Assembly: GCA_951812925.1 (NCBI GenBank)
Contig: OX638371.1
Coordinates: forward strand, 111,561,124 to 111,625,123
Length of the DNA: 64,000 nt
Source: Calliopum simillimum
Lineage: Eukaryota > Arthropoda > Insecta > Diptera > Lauxaniidae
Reading direction: 5' to 3'
The notes below the pieces were generated by a model. It was not told where the DNA came from. It ran no database searches and was given only the letters and a program-made list of their open reading frames with translations. Positions 25,091 through 37,700 of this stretch are shown in pieces (position 1 is the first letter of the stretch; every line of letters begins with the position of its first letter). A program made the position numbers and the translations under genes.

Positions 25091-25580
25091 TGAAAAACGT
25101 ACCAAAGAAAAATACGATGACACACCATTCCGTATACATAATATAAAGAATGAAAAACTTTGGACCAAGTATGCTAACCTGCGGAACTCCGGAAGTTATT
25201 AAAATGATTGTGACTTTACATCATTAATGACTACGAAATAGAACCTTTTCGATAGGTAAGACTTTAGCCAAGATAGAAATGTGAAATGAAAACTTAAATT
25301 CGATAATTTAGAAATTAATAGACAATGTGGCACTTTGCCAAAAGCTTTCGAAATATCCGAATAGATGACATCCGCTTGATCACCACTTTCAATTGAATTA
25401 ATACAATATCTTATAAAAGTACAGAGATTTGTAAGAGTAGATCTACCAGGAAAAAATCCATGTTGATACGGACAGACTATTTTTTTTACGGCAAAGAGAA
25501 CTTTATCCTTAACAATTTTTTCGAAAAGCTTTCAGATATTGGTGAGCTTTGAAATTGGTCTCTAATTCTCTATATTATTT
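25091..25580 (-). mobile_element. Jockey-like LINE, 5' half (outer element)
   Basis: On the minus strand, decayed RT residues are readable: FEKIVKDKVLFAVKK, CPYQHGFFPGRSTLTNL, DVIYSDISKAFGKVPH (first catalytic Asp region, DxSKAF) and SGVPQVSILGP. These are upstream motifs of the same reverse transcriptase whose ADD core and downstream part lie at 23649-24026. The upstream end abuts repeat R1 near 25580, so the element is 5'-truncated. Confidence 0.8.
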
Positions 25581-26295
25581 TTATACCCTACATTCAGGGT
25601 ATATTCACTCTGTCCTTCTGTTTGTAACGCAGAGAAGGAGGCGTAACATGTATGGAAAAGTATATATATTCTTGATCAGCGTCACCTCCTGAGTCGATAT
25701 TGTTATGTCCGTCTGTCTAGCTGGGTGGCTGGCTGGGGGTGTGTGGAAATACATTTTTTGGGAAAACTGAGCAACATAATTCAATGAAATTTGATATTCT
25801 GCTTTAGTCGTCGTGAGCGAAATCGGTCAACGGACACGCCTACCTCCCATACAAAAAAAATATTCAAAATGCAAAAATAAGAGCGTTATTTGCAATAACA
25901 GAAGCAAAACACACAAAAATACTAGGAAAAGTAAGTATAAGCTCTGGGCAAAAACTAGGCGAATTAGAACTAGAGGGTGTGGCACCTCCCATATAAGCAA
26001 AAGTTTCAAAATTATATAATGAAAGTGTTTTTTGACATAATCCAACCAAATTTCACTCCGAAGAACATTAATTGTAAACTCTGAGCTTAAAGTAGGCGAA
26101 GTAGCGAAAAATTCAAAATGCTATACTGAAAGATTTTTTTAAGAAAACCTAACCGAATTTTACTCAAACACTCAGAACAGTAAATGCAAGCTCTACGCAA
26201 AATCAAGGTAAGCTCGGAGGCGAGGGCGTGGCACTTTCCATATAAGCAATTTGTTCTTATACTCTCCAAATAATATACTTGAAATGCAGTGTAGG
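25577..26295 (-). repeat. Dispersed repeat R1, copy B (inverted)
   Basis: It begins TTTATACCCTACATTCAGGG, the reverse of the end of the copy at 20885-21735, and continues through CGTCACCTCCTGAGTCGATA and ATGTCCGTCTGTCT to several units ending GGTGTGGCACCTCCCATATA near 25976 and GGGCGTGGCACTTTCCATAT near 26224. Together the two copies bracket the LINE nest in inverted orientation. Confidence 0.75.
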
Positions 26296-29200
26296 GTATT
26301 TAGTTTTTGGCTAGGCCAAAGATACCACCCTTACTAGTTTATTTACAGATTTGAAAATAGGAGAGATTACAGAAATTTTGCATTTGACTATGAAAATACC
26401 ACCAACTTATTAAAAATTTGTAAAAGTCGGACGGAAATTGTTTTAACACATTTTAAAAGCAAGTAAGGACTATCACGATCAGATTGAAAGCCGTTTTTCA
26501 AACCGGCTCATACTGCGTTGGCCCATGGGCAAAAATAAAAATTTTTTCTGACTCGAAACCAAACAATATTGGTATCAGTCGACAGGTAATTGTATTAATA
26601 AAATAAAACCAAAATATTTAGGGGAAAAACTCAGTTTTGGCTATGCTGTGACACTTCAAAGTTGAGATATTTTTCAAAAAACATCATGTTTTCTTCAACT
26701 CGTTTTGGGTTCTCTTGAACGAATAATTATCAAAAATTTGTTTTTTGATTAAACTAATCGAAGTAAAGTTTTTTATTATAAATAATATTTGAGTAAATAA
26801 ATAGAATTAAAAAATTTACAAAAATATATTGTATATTGTAGTGATTTTAATATATGATATTATCAAATGAAAAACTTCAGAAATTGACAAATTTCGACGA
26901 AAAAAAAAACGAATCCTATTTAAATAAGTGCCGTTGTTTTCTTTAATCTACTAGTACGGATTCTATATAACCAGGAACTGCAAATAACTTTTCCTGCTTC
27001 GTCCTACAAATATTTTTTTTTTTTTAAAAAATGCTTAAAGTGAAAAATTTGCATGAAATACAAAATTTATGTTGAAAATTAATATTAATTAAAACATCGT
27101 TTTATCTCATAGTCATTTTCAGTATCAAGCCCATCAAAAAGATTATGCCAATCCATGTCGCATTTCAAAATATAAATAAAACAAATAATTGTCCGATAAT
27201 TAAACTAAGTTTTCAAGCCAAATTGGACGATATTAAACATATTTAAAAAAAGACCGCAAAATTTTTGTGTTTATATGAAGGGACTTTGAAAACTTTGGCA
27301 TTGTGCAAAATTAATTTAAATTTCCGATGTCTTGTTTTGCAACTGAATGACTCAATTTCCAAATGCTATAACTCAAACAAACATGGAATTTTCCGATGAT
27401 TGAGATGTCCTTTTATTCAAAACAATATGTATTTTTGGAAAATGCAATAAAGTCCAACGACTTTGAAAAGACAAGGTACCGTTCCCTGTGGAACAACACA
27501 TATTTACTTTAAAAATTTACATTTTGAAATTCAACAGATTTCGATTTTCCCACGAATCATTAATTTTTATTTGCAAAAAAAAAAAAATATGATCTGATGA
27601 AAATATCCCCAAAGTCTTACAAAATTTAGGTCACATTAATTTCCAAAAAATCAATTCAACTCCACCCCAAAATATGAACGAATCAACAAATGAAGCACAA
27701 CGACAATCAAAAAATAAAAGCCAACAACGTAAAGCAACGTTCCCGGCAAATCAATTTTCCATAATGGAGATCATCAAAAGCAGACGCCCATCTGAAGAAT
27801 ATAAAAATAACTTCACGAATGAATGCACACGATCAATGCCAACCAGCAAAACGATGGAACCAATCTGAATTGTAGAAGATGAAGCTCCAACATTTTATGA
27901 AAATACAACATATACATTCACACAAACATATGTGTATATATAGACATACATGAAAGCAACAAGGCAACAAAGAAGATGGGCGGTTTGCGCAAGCACTGAC
28001 TGACGAGCGTTCGATCGAGTGTGAAAACCCCATAAAGCATGTCCATATATTTCGTTCTTGTTGCTTTGCTTTGAAACTTTGTTGCTTTGTTGTTTATGTG
28101 CCCCATGTGCCTTTCGTCGAAGCCTTTGTAATTTTTGTATCACGCCTTCATTTATAGCACCGCTGCCGTTGCACGATCATTTATTTAACACAAAATATTT
28201 TATTTAAATTTTCGATGCCTTTGATTTTTTCAGCGCTGATGCATAAAAACAGTGCGCAAATAATAAATAAATAGAAATATTTTCACTTTTAAGTTTTTCG
28301 CCAGCCACTCTTGATTGGTTTTTTTGTTTTTGTTTTTCTTCTTGGCCTCCACTCATCAATAGTCTTGAGCCAGAAAAGAACGCCCACTACACGAATCGCC
28401 GCCGCAGACGCTGGAGCCTCAGCATGTAGCCATTAATTTTACGACGCGTATTCGCCGCAATTTTCAAAATATTTACACATAAGCGCGTTTATTTATTTAA
28501 GAATATATTTAGCGAATTTCTTGGATTTTGCTCACAAATCCGTTTGATCTTTTTTAATGAGCATCGATCGACGGACGACGTTGTTTGAGCAAGATCAACG
28601 CTCACCGAGCGTAACGCCGCCGTTGCCGCAACAAAGCGCACAGATGGCGTGGCATTCGATTTGGCTAACTCTTCATTATTTTTTTGTGTATTGTGTCTGG
28701 GAGAAGCAGTTGAGAAAAATGTATCCAATTGGAGGCCGACTAGCCAAAGCATTTTTGCAATTCTCCTTCGATTTTATTTATTTAGAATTGGATTAGCAAC
28801 GCTCGAGGTGGTCTCGACATCTCGACGTCGTTCACACTAGATCGCATGATCGCATGCTCAATCAGTAGTTGATTCTCCGATGATTGTGGAATTTTTATAG
28901 AAAATTCAAATTAAAATTTTTCGTTTTCTAAATTTGTTTGTTTATTAAATACTTTTAGACGTTTTAGATTTAATAAAATGTTTATTTAAATTTAAATTTG
29001 AAATTAATTTTAGCGAAAAACAAAATATGTTCAATTATATTTATAATTTTAGCGAATTTATGGTATATTATTTAAGTTTATTGTTTTTTTAGCAAATTTA
29101 GCAAAGCATTTATGTAATTTATTAAGTTTATGTGGACACGCATAATTTTTCTGGGATTATTTTGAATTTGACGAAATAATGTGACAATATTAATAAAGTA

Positions 29201-30162
29201 AAATTAATGGTATTGTTTGTTTAATATTTATAAAAGTTTTTTTTAGTTTTTTTGTTCGATCTGAGAATACTTGTTTAAACGAAGCAAACTAAAAACGGGC
29301 GTATCCAAAAATGTCAATAGAAATCCTAATCTGCAAGGCTCACAGTACACAGTGGGAATGATTGCACGATGATTGCTTGTGCAGGATATGAAAGAACAAA
29401 ACTGGAACAGTAAATTCTATATTGCTCCAAAAGAGCGGGTTGAAGAAGTTAGCAGGAGGTATCACACTGAACCAAATGGAAATCCGGCTGGCATACCAAA
29501 TCCACAGAAGAAATAAAAAATGCAACGGTTATATTATTTCATTCATCCACACAGTAAAAAACTTAGTTTAATTTTAATAACAAAAAAGTATTTATATGAA
29601 ACAGTGGTAAAAACAACTTTATTTTAAATTATTTTGGATTAAATTTCAAACTTTTCTGGAACAAATTTCAAACTTGTTTGGAAAAATATTTTGAATTTAA
29701 TACTAAAATACTTTAAAATCAATAATAAAAGGAATTAAAAGCAACAAAACTATACTATAATTTTTTCCTGAAAATTATTTCAAACAACTAAAAGATTTCA
29801 TTATATTTGGCATCCCACGTTGGGCGCCATCTCCACTCTCTGAACCATTCTAATGAATAAAGATATCGCTTTGCGTTCTTGTGTGATGTTCGAACTTTTT
29901 ATTACTATTGTAACTATCAACGCTGCTATAGTTGGTGCAACTTCCGTAACCCCTGCTACGGATGCACTGCTAGTCACGGTTGTCTTCAACTAAAATTGGC
30001 TTTCGGAGCTTAATTTTTGCTCATTTAAAAGTCAAAAAACGCAAACCGAAATTGTAGCATATAATTTTCTCAAAACATTGCAAAAATACATTCCATTCCT
30101 TATAAAAACACTAAAAAAAATTACAACGCAAAATACATTCATGGAAACAATATATGCCCCAA
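26296..30162. other. Intergenic, no supported gene
   Basis: A long AT-rich stretch. Open frames at 27674-27868 (Lys/Asn-rich), 27833-28143 (overlapping alternatives) and 28489-28840 (overlapping both strands) are not supported by motif or splice context. Confidence 0.4.
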
Positions 30163-30500
30163 AGTTTATCGGATTTAATATCTACGACTAGAAAAAAAAT
30201 CACGAAAATCGGTTGAATGGTTCTTGAGTAATGGACTTTTTTAATATTCTGGACGAAGCCGAAGGAATTTTGAATAATATTTTGTCCTTAAACCTCAACG
30301 GATAACATGTCTTTGAAAGAAAATAATCATTCAAATCGGTTAACTGATTTTTGAATTATAGGATTTTTTAAGAACCCGGGCGAAACCGAGGGTATATGGA
30401 AATAAAATGTATTCTAAGACTTCACCAGGCAAAATATCTGTGAGCGAAAAAAAAGTTGTGGAAATCGGACAAATGGTTTTAGAAATATGTAGATACAGAC
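30163..30500 (+). repeat. Dispersed repeat R3 (tandem units of about 125 bp)
   Basis: Units share the pattern (TTTA)ATATT-C-(T/G)G(A/G)CGAAGCCGAAGG, then a TTTGTCCTTAAACCTC-like stretch, GGATAAYATGTCT and AATCGGTTRAMTG. Blocks near 30250, 30375 and, after an interruption, 30965 are recognisable. Non-coding fragment of an unknown dispersed element. Confidence 0.55.
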
Positions 30501-30679
30501 AGCCTGTTTTGGAGATATGAAGAATTTTTTTTTTTTATAAGTGAATAATTCAGCAATCTCCATTTTTTTTCTGAGTGTGTCTGTTAGTATTTGACCACAA
30601 GGTATCATCAAATGCAAGAAGATGGCACTACAGAATCAAAGCCGACAGCCTTTCCTTTAATCATGGACATGTTTGATAG

Positions 30680-30812
30680 CGCCAACTCACACGAAGGTCA
30701 CGGGCAACTAGGGCACGTCAAATTTGTAGGCAAACGGAGGTAAATGAAAGCACCACTTCCCTCCGCTTGCCTAGAAATTTGACGTGCCCGTGCCATTCGT
30801 GTGAGTTTGGCC
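30680..30812. mobile_element. Palindromic MITE, family P2 copy A
   Basis: A 133-bp palindrome. The left arm (GCCAACTCACACGAAGGTCA, then CGTCAAATTTGTAGGCAAAC) pairs with the right arm (TAGAAATTTGACGTGCCCGT, then TTCGTGTGAGTTTGGC). The loop contains GGAGG...AAAGCACCACTTCCCTCCG. A close relative is at 55158-55270. Confidence 0.85.
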
Positions 30813-31661
30813 ATAGTGACATCTACTTGCACTTGATGGTAGTATGTGATCGAACACTATGAAACACGTTCATAAACAAAATGGAGATTGCTGCCTTTGC
30901 TTCTGTACGCCTCAATAATTTTTGCCCATTTTTTCAGCGGATGTTATTAGTCCCGGTGCCGGAATTTTTAATATCCCGAACGAAGCCGAAAGAATTTCAA
31001 ACTAAAGTTTGTCCTGCAACCTCTTCGGATAATATATCAATTCTAATACGTGTATTTTTTTAAGAATTTGAATTTACACGGAATTTCGACTTTTCCTATT
31101 TTGTTTTTTTTTTTTTATAACTTTGCAATGGTGCCACGATAGAGAACTCTGGTTAGACAGGATTGCGCACAAGACCATGAAGAACATCATATCTCAAGAA
31201 TGATAATTTAGGAGTTACAAAGTTGTTGCATTGACGTGACGATACATGAACGAAAAAAAAAGTCATGCAAACTGGACAAATCAGTTATGGAGACATAGGC
31301 AGACAGTCATTGTATTTTATATAGTAGTATGATGATATGATATGATAATCAAAGTTATACACTTGGAGGGTTATTTTAAAAAATTCAACCAAATTACTTA
31401 CAAATACTTACTAGGAATGCATTGAGAAAAATCTGGACAATAAGAGGTCGATTTTGAGTAAGAAAACGTTGCACCTTATCAATAGATAAATTCAGAGAAG
31501 AGTGCTTGATACCCTCAGACATGAGCTAGGCAAAAACAGACACTTCAATCAAGTGATAAGGTCGGTTGGGTAGGAAATCCGAAAATCGAGAAAATCGTGG
31601 AGAAAAGTCTAATTCATCGTAAAGAATCACAATTGACGGACGCGATACATTTTGTCCCTAT

Positions 31662-31814
31662 GGGGCTGTCTATTAAACTCCGTGAAGCTAAAATTCACTA
31701 AAATGAACCCCTCCCCCCTGTGTGAGGTTAACTTCGTAATAAAATACACCAACCGTGACGCTTTCTTGAACCCCCTCTCCATTTAGGAGCATCACGGAGT
31801 TTTTGGACAGCCCC
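31662..31814. mobile_element. Palindromic MITE with GGGGCTGTC ends
   Basis: A 153-bp element opens GGGGCTGTCTATTAAACTCC and closes TTTTTGGACAGCCCC, with CTCCGTGA / TCACGGAG pairing inside. An isolated left-end-like sequence GGGGCTGTCCATAAACCTTG lies at 62612. Similar GGGGCTGTCCA-ended MITEs are common in insects (recalled, not searched). Confidence 0.8.
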
Positions 31815-31880
31815 CATGCTACTCTAGAAGTTACAAAAAAAGACAAAGGATTTTAAGAAAATCTTTTAAACATTGTATTC

Positions 31881-32505
31881 TACACTCAGGGAAAATTGGT
31901 TTATAAAATCAACTGCCTTACTGTTGATTCAATGTCAAAAATTAGTTCAAAAAAAATACGACAATGTGACGTACATGGTAAGGTCTTGTTCTTCTTTTCA
32001 TGCATACTAACCATGTAGTACGTCACGAAAAAATGTGAATAGGAACAAGAGTGTCGCAATATTTGCAAAGTTCAACGAAAAAGTGTACGTGTGTGATGCC
32101 GAGAAAAAAAAGTTAAATGGATAATACCGATGAGTACGAGGAAGCAGAATACCTAAACTTAACAATTGAAGAAGAAACTGATCCGGTTGATGAACTTCAA
32201 TAAGTTTTAAAAGTAGTATGTGGTATTGTAGAATTATTAAATTATAGAATTAAATTATGGAATTAAATCAAAGCAAATAAAAATGCATTTGTTTTTCAAA
32301 TCAAAAGGAAATTTTTTTTAAGTCAACCTGAAATGTTTTTTAAATCAAAAGATAATGTTATTTGATTAGTATTCATTACATTCAATTTAATAACTTCAAA
32401 TCAATAGTTTTTCACAGTCAATTCAAATAATTTCGCCTTCGGAGCTAAATCGTTACTGATATCTATTGAATCAACAGTGAAAGTTGTCGTTTTTTCCCTG
32501 AGTGT
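31881..32505. mobile_element. TIR element family T2, copy A, 625 bp
   Basis: The ends are TACACTCAGGGAAAA (31881-31895) and TTTTCCCTGAGTGTA (32491-32505), giving a perfect 15-bp inverted repeat with TA at the outer edge. Sub-terminal parts also pair loosely (CTGTTGATTCAAT near 31928; ATTGAATCAACAGTGAAA near 32465). No transposase frame is present. A second, reversed and interrupted copy occupies 52287-53635. Confidence 0.85.
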
Positions 32506-34182
32506 ACAATTGGCTAAAAGTTTTCTATCGAGAAGCACCAACGCCAAAATTTATTTAAAAAGTTTTTTTTGTTTATTTAAAAAGAAAATATCCAATATTT
32601 CACAATAAAACCAAATGCTTCAACCACATACCCAATAATTCATTGCAATCGCCATATGCAGTAAAGAACATCATCATCATCTATCTATCTAATGCTGCAA
32701 ATGCGTCACGCTGCGCCTTTTGATTAAAATCTAATCCAAATTAGATGATTATAAAAATATAAAACAAAAAGTTAACAACTCAAGATCGTTAAAATGTAAT
32801 GAAATGACTTTTTTTTCATTTGGTTATATATATTTTTTGCTCTGAATAAAAGGAAAAACTTTTCTTTGATGCGGTTTGCCGTGATTTTATTTGTTTATGT
32901 ACAAGTCTTTATTTTTTCAAAATATTTACATGTATATGTTAGCGTAGATGCCTGTGTGTCTATATCAAACGTAACGAGCAGCAGCAGCTAAGGAAACTCC
33001 ATACGCAACGCAGTGCCCTGTCGACCCACTCATTCATCTCCTCCACAACACTACAGACAGAGGCGAACGGATTTAGCCAAATCAAAGAAATTCCGCACAG
33101 CGGGTCGCACTTCATTTTGACCGCACGCACGATCATTAGAATGATGGATGCAAAACCACATTTTTAAACAAATCCACCAACAACAAAAAGATTCTTTCCA
33201 AATGCAATGAACTAACAAAATTTTATAGCATTTTTATGAGGGAAGTTTAAAAAAAAAAAAAAAAACAGAAGAAACAATAAAACCAACCAAGAAACAGTGG
33301 CCCTAAAAAAGTGTGCAGCAGCTACCCACGATGGAAAGATACAAGTTCAATTATATGGCAGAGATAAAAGGGATATGATATCAAAGAAATTCACAAGAAT
33401 GACTGATTATGTACAAATATCCTTTTTAATAGCTGAAAAGCAACTTTCAAATGTTAACTGAAATTATGGCAAGTTTAATTTGAATTAGCGATGTTCCGGA
33501 AGTCTTCCCGCAAAGTAGTATCTATATTGAGTCATTCTGAAAAATTCAACATCAGTTTGATCATCTTCCGATCATTCAAAACAGCTGTTCTTACATTACA
33601 TGAACTTTGCAGCATCCTTTCTCAGCGCTCAGTTTTTATGATCGATCGCAGCTCGATCTTTCTTCAACGTTTGTCTATGGATGCAAAGGCCATCCCGCTG
33701 CTTTTACTGTCGATCCATCGTCATCCGTACTGTATGTAGATGAGGGTATGCGTGGTGTTACCATTTGCGGGTATTTGTTTGTTTAACAACAACTACTAAA
33801 ATACAAACTGCAACAAGCGTGAAGAGTGCCCAACTAAAACAAACACCAAATAGGATAATACTCAGCTCCCACACTTTTCTCGCTCTCCGGCACTTGCTCG
33901 CTCTCTGTCTGCCTCATTTGGAAAATCATACATACGACTCATATGACTCTAACGAGTACTCAAGTAATTGTTTTTCCAAGAGATCTTCACTGTCTCTAAA
34001 TATATTTAATACTCTATGTTCTAGCAGCTAACAGATAAATTTAGTATCTGTAAGATACGCAACTTGTACGTGCGCCTTTTGTTTACATTGATGAGCTCCG
34101 TGCACGGCATTCAGCATAACACACAGAGTTTTCCCAACAACGCAATCGATCGGTGATCGCAACAAAACGTTGAGTGTTTTTG
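32506..34182. other. Region upstream of FoxL1
   Basis: Non-coding sequence between the T2 element and the putative FoxL1 promoter. It has short homopolymer tracts (A run near 33250-33264) and no gene. It presumably contains part of the FoxL1 control region, but no specific enhancer can be named from sequence alone. Confidence 0.35.
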
Positions 34183-34189
34183 TATAAAA
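34183..34189 (+). promoter_or_regulatory. TATA-like box upstream of FoxL1
   Basis: TATAAAA about 260 bp before the FoxL1 start codon. The distance would give a 5' untranslated region of about 230 nt if initiation is about 30 bp downstream. No clear initiator was found, so this is tentative. Confidence 0.3.
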
Positions 34190-34444
34190 CTTTACTTAAT
34201 TTGTTGTTATTCTTCCGCCGTGGTACATTGTGGTTCCTGTCACCAAAACGCGCAACGGAAAATCACGGGTTTACAGTTCGCGCTCAACCGTGGAAATTCA
34301 TTTTGGTGCGCTTTTCATCGAAGGATCAACGTGTGTTCGAATTCTTTACAATTTGAATGTGTTAGCCGTTGTGTACAGATCGTCGCGTTGTGCTACTAAA
34401 GAAGTTAAAAAAAATCAAAATAAAAAGTTTTAAAAATTGTGAAA

Positions 34445-34788
34445 ATGTTACCTTCCTCATATTACGCCAATTCGCCCTTAGACGAATTGCAGTTGGCTAA
34501 TTCCGCGCTACCGCTGGTACATGCGGATTATCTTTGCGCTTCTGCACCGTCGGCTGGACATTTAATGCCCGCTGATTCTGCCGCCGCCGCTGCTTATTAT
34601 TATCAAAGTTTAAATCCTTTTCTGCGCATACACAACAGTTTTTGGTCATTGCCGTTGTCATTTCTACAAAATTCGCACCGTCCGGAAAAGCCGCCATTTT
34701 CGTATATCGCCCTGATTGCCATGGCGATAAGTAGTGCGCCAAATCAACGTTTAACACTTAGTGGAATTTACAAATTCATCATGGAAAA
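34445..34788 (+). CDS. FoxL1: FoxL1 coding exon 1
   Basis: Begins ATG with AAA before it (GTGAAAATG). Encodes residues 1-114 and two bases of codon 115. The donor GTAAAT follows ATGGAAAA directly; without splicing the frame would terminate at once (MEK-stop), which confirms the donor. The N-terminal part has an Ala/Tyr-rich patch (AAAAAYYYQ). Confidence 0.88.
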
Positions 34789-37700
34789 GTAAATAGTGAT
34801 TGTTACTCTAGTATAAGACTTGATAAATGCATAGTCAAACCATTTTCAAAAATCAATTAAAAAATAGTGTTGAAAAATAGAAAATCAAAACTGAAGATCC
34901 GACACGATTCGAAACCCATGTGAAAAATAAATTCAGAAAATAAATTCCCAATGAAATTTTGTTAATAAAATTTTCAAGTTTTTATCGTAATTCCTCTCCC
35001 GACCCTTATAATATAAGCTCAAAAGAAAAACTCAAGCTGGACAGTTATAAATAATTTTTTTAGTTCAGCCATGAGTTATGGCATCTATCCTTTTTTCCTA
35101 GCGAAAATTTTCTTAGTCATTTTTTTGTTGCATTCGAATTTTTCAAAATAAAAGACCTACAAAGAAACAAATTTCGACCAACGACTTTCGACAAAATATA
35201 TAAAAAATGCCGAAAGCTAAAGGAAAATGCATCTTTAATGCAAAATTTGTCGCAAAGTATGCGTTTTTAGAAAAGATGTGAAAGTGAAGTTTTGTGTAAA
35301 AAGTGTCACAGTCATTTTTCTATTTCCGGCGGCGGTCATTTAGACATCGTTCGACACATCAAAACAATTTGGTGGCTTAAACTCGATTTCTTCATTTTAT
35401 CATTAATGGATACACCAAAACGGGAATGGAAGGCGTCTGGGAGTACCACACGATCAACGCGAACCACAGTTTCAAGTCATCAGATCGTGCGGCCAATATC
35501 TTCAAAATTTGTTTCAAATTCACAATTTTTCGTGTTCACGAACGAAATGCCCAGCTATTGTCACCGGTGTCTTTAAACGAATCGAAACAGTGCAACTATC
35601 TTTTAATTCAAAGCAGCTTTTTATTAAATCCTTTAGTATAGAAGACATAGGTTAATCCACAGAAAACTGCAGAATTTCCATAAAAAACGAAACTAGTAAG
35701 GATGTAACCTTTGGCCTTGCTAAACATTAAATACCCTACACTGCAGTATTTTGAAGCTTTTGCTTATATCGGATGGCACCTCCGATATAAGCAAAAGCCC
35801 TCTTTTCCGAGTTCGCCCAGTTTTTTGTTAGAGCTTGTGCTTACAATTCGTCGCTCGAATTCTTATTTGCAGTAATCGACACTTCGTTAAAAAAGCAAAA
35901 GCACATAACTTGTGTCGACACAAGCACAAGTTGTCTGCTTTTTCTTTTTCAATGAAGTGGCGCTTACGCCAAATAAGAATTCAAGCGACGAATTCGTAGT
36001 ATTTATGTGTATTTTGGTTGCATTGCAGTGAAAGATACACCTAAAGTTGCATTTTAAACATATTTTTTGCGGCAGGCATGTCCGTTGACCGATTTCGATC
36101 CTTTTCAATCCCACGAGCCAACTTTGAAGACAGAGGCAGTGTACAAAACTTCACTGAATTATCTTGCTCAGTTTTGACAAAAAAAAATTATTTCCACGCA
36201 CAGCCAGCCAGCCAAACAGACGGACATGGCTATATCGACTCAGCAGGTGACGCTGTTTCCCAATGGAGCAAATTCGAACTTTTTTTTCGTGGTATTTTTT
36301 TTTTGCTCTACGAAAGCATTTGGGACCACAGTGCGTCCCTTTGAACTTGCTCTCAACCTATATCTGTCATTAAAGTAATTCATTTATTTCGTTTAGCCTT
36401 AGGCCCCTATAGCGCTATTGCCACCCTGCATGTTGGACTTACTGTTTCTTTCGATAGACTTAATTATCCCACTCTTCTTGTGCAAGGCTCCCAACAGTAC
36501 TAAATGGGAAGATAGTACGGCCAATCGAAATTTTGAAAACTCTACATACAAACACTGATGACTCGTAAGACGGACTAATGCAAAAATGAATTTTTCAGAT
36601 CTTAATGAATTGCAATCCTTTCTCATTTAGGGCTAGTATTCCTGAAGTTTGTGCCATTCTCAAAGTCTATTGGTTTGAAGTGACTACCAAACTCAGTTCC
36701 GGAAAGGTATCTCTCCGCGTATGCGGATGATGTACAATTGTATCTTAGTCGTCCCATTGGCTTGATTGAAGACTTATGTTGCAGGGTTAATGAAGACCTA
36801 GAAAGTTCAACTGATTGGACTGCTAAAAATAAGTTGAGTTTAAGTCCAACAAAGTCTATGGTACTACCGATATTGAGAAATATATATTCTATTGACGATT
36901 CACCAGACATCTACCTTAATGGTAACAAATTAAAAGTTGTTAGCAAGGCTCGTAACTTAGGTTTTCTTATAAATAGTCATATGACATGTGAAGACCATAT
37001 AAACTCAGTTGTGAGTAGAATTTACTATACGTTGCGTAATCTTAGATAAACTGCTCCCTGTTCCGTCTTGCATTGCAACTGATAGTTCCTATAGTATCAT
37101 ACTCTGAGGTAGTTTTTTCGAAACTGGTTTCTCGATCCCTTCATAAGCTGCAGGTTGCATTTAACTATGTAACCCGGTATGTGTTTAGCCTAAATAGGTA
37201 TGATCACATATCCGAATATAGTGGACTTATCCTAAACTGTAATATCGCCGATGCTTACGAAGAAAATTTTCCAATCGAAAGTTGCGGCGAAGAAAATCTT
37301 TTTTTTGAAATTGCGGCGAAAAAAATCTTTTTCGTAATATGCGGACAAGAAAATCACTTTTTATAAAATGCGGCAAAGAAAATCACTTTATACAAAATGC
37401 GGCGAAGAAAATCTCTTTATTAAGTAAATACTTTTCGACGAGTTACGAAAATAAACATTTCACTTAAAATCGCAGCGAATGAAGCGAGATTTTCTTTGCC
37501 GCATTTTGTAAAAAGTGATTTTCTTGTCCGTATTCGCACAAAAAAGATCTTTTTCGCCGCAGTTTGAAAAAAACGATTTTCTTGTCCGCATTTAAAGAAG
37601 AGATAGTCTTCGTAAGCACCTGCGCTATATCCGATTATCTTGTAGCAAGAAACCTTATATTCTTTCATAAGTTGGTACAAACAAAAACGCCATTTTATTT

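Noticed and set aside
27674..28840. Several 60-80 codon open frames on both strands
   Set aside because: They overlap each other in conflicting frames, have no domain pattern, and no splice sites tie them together.
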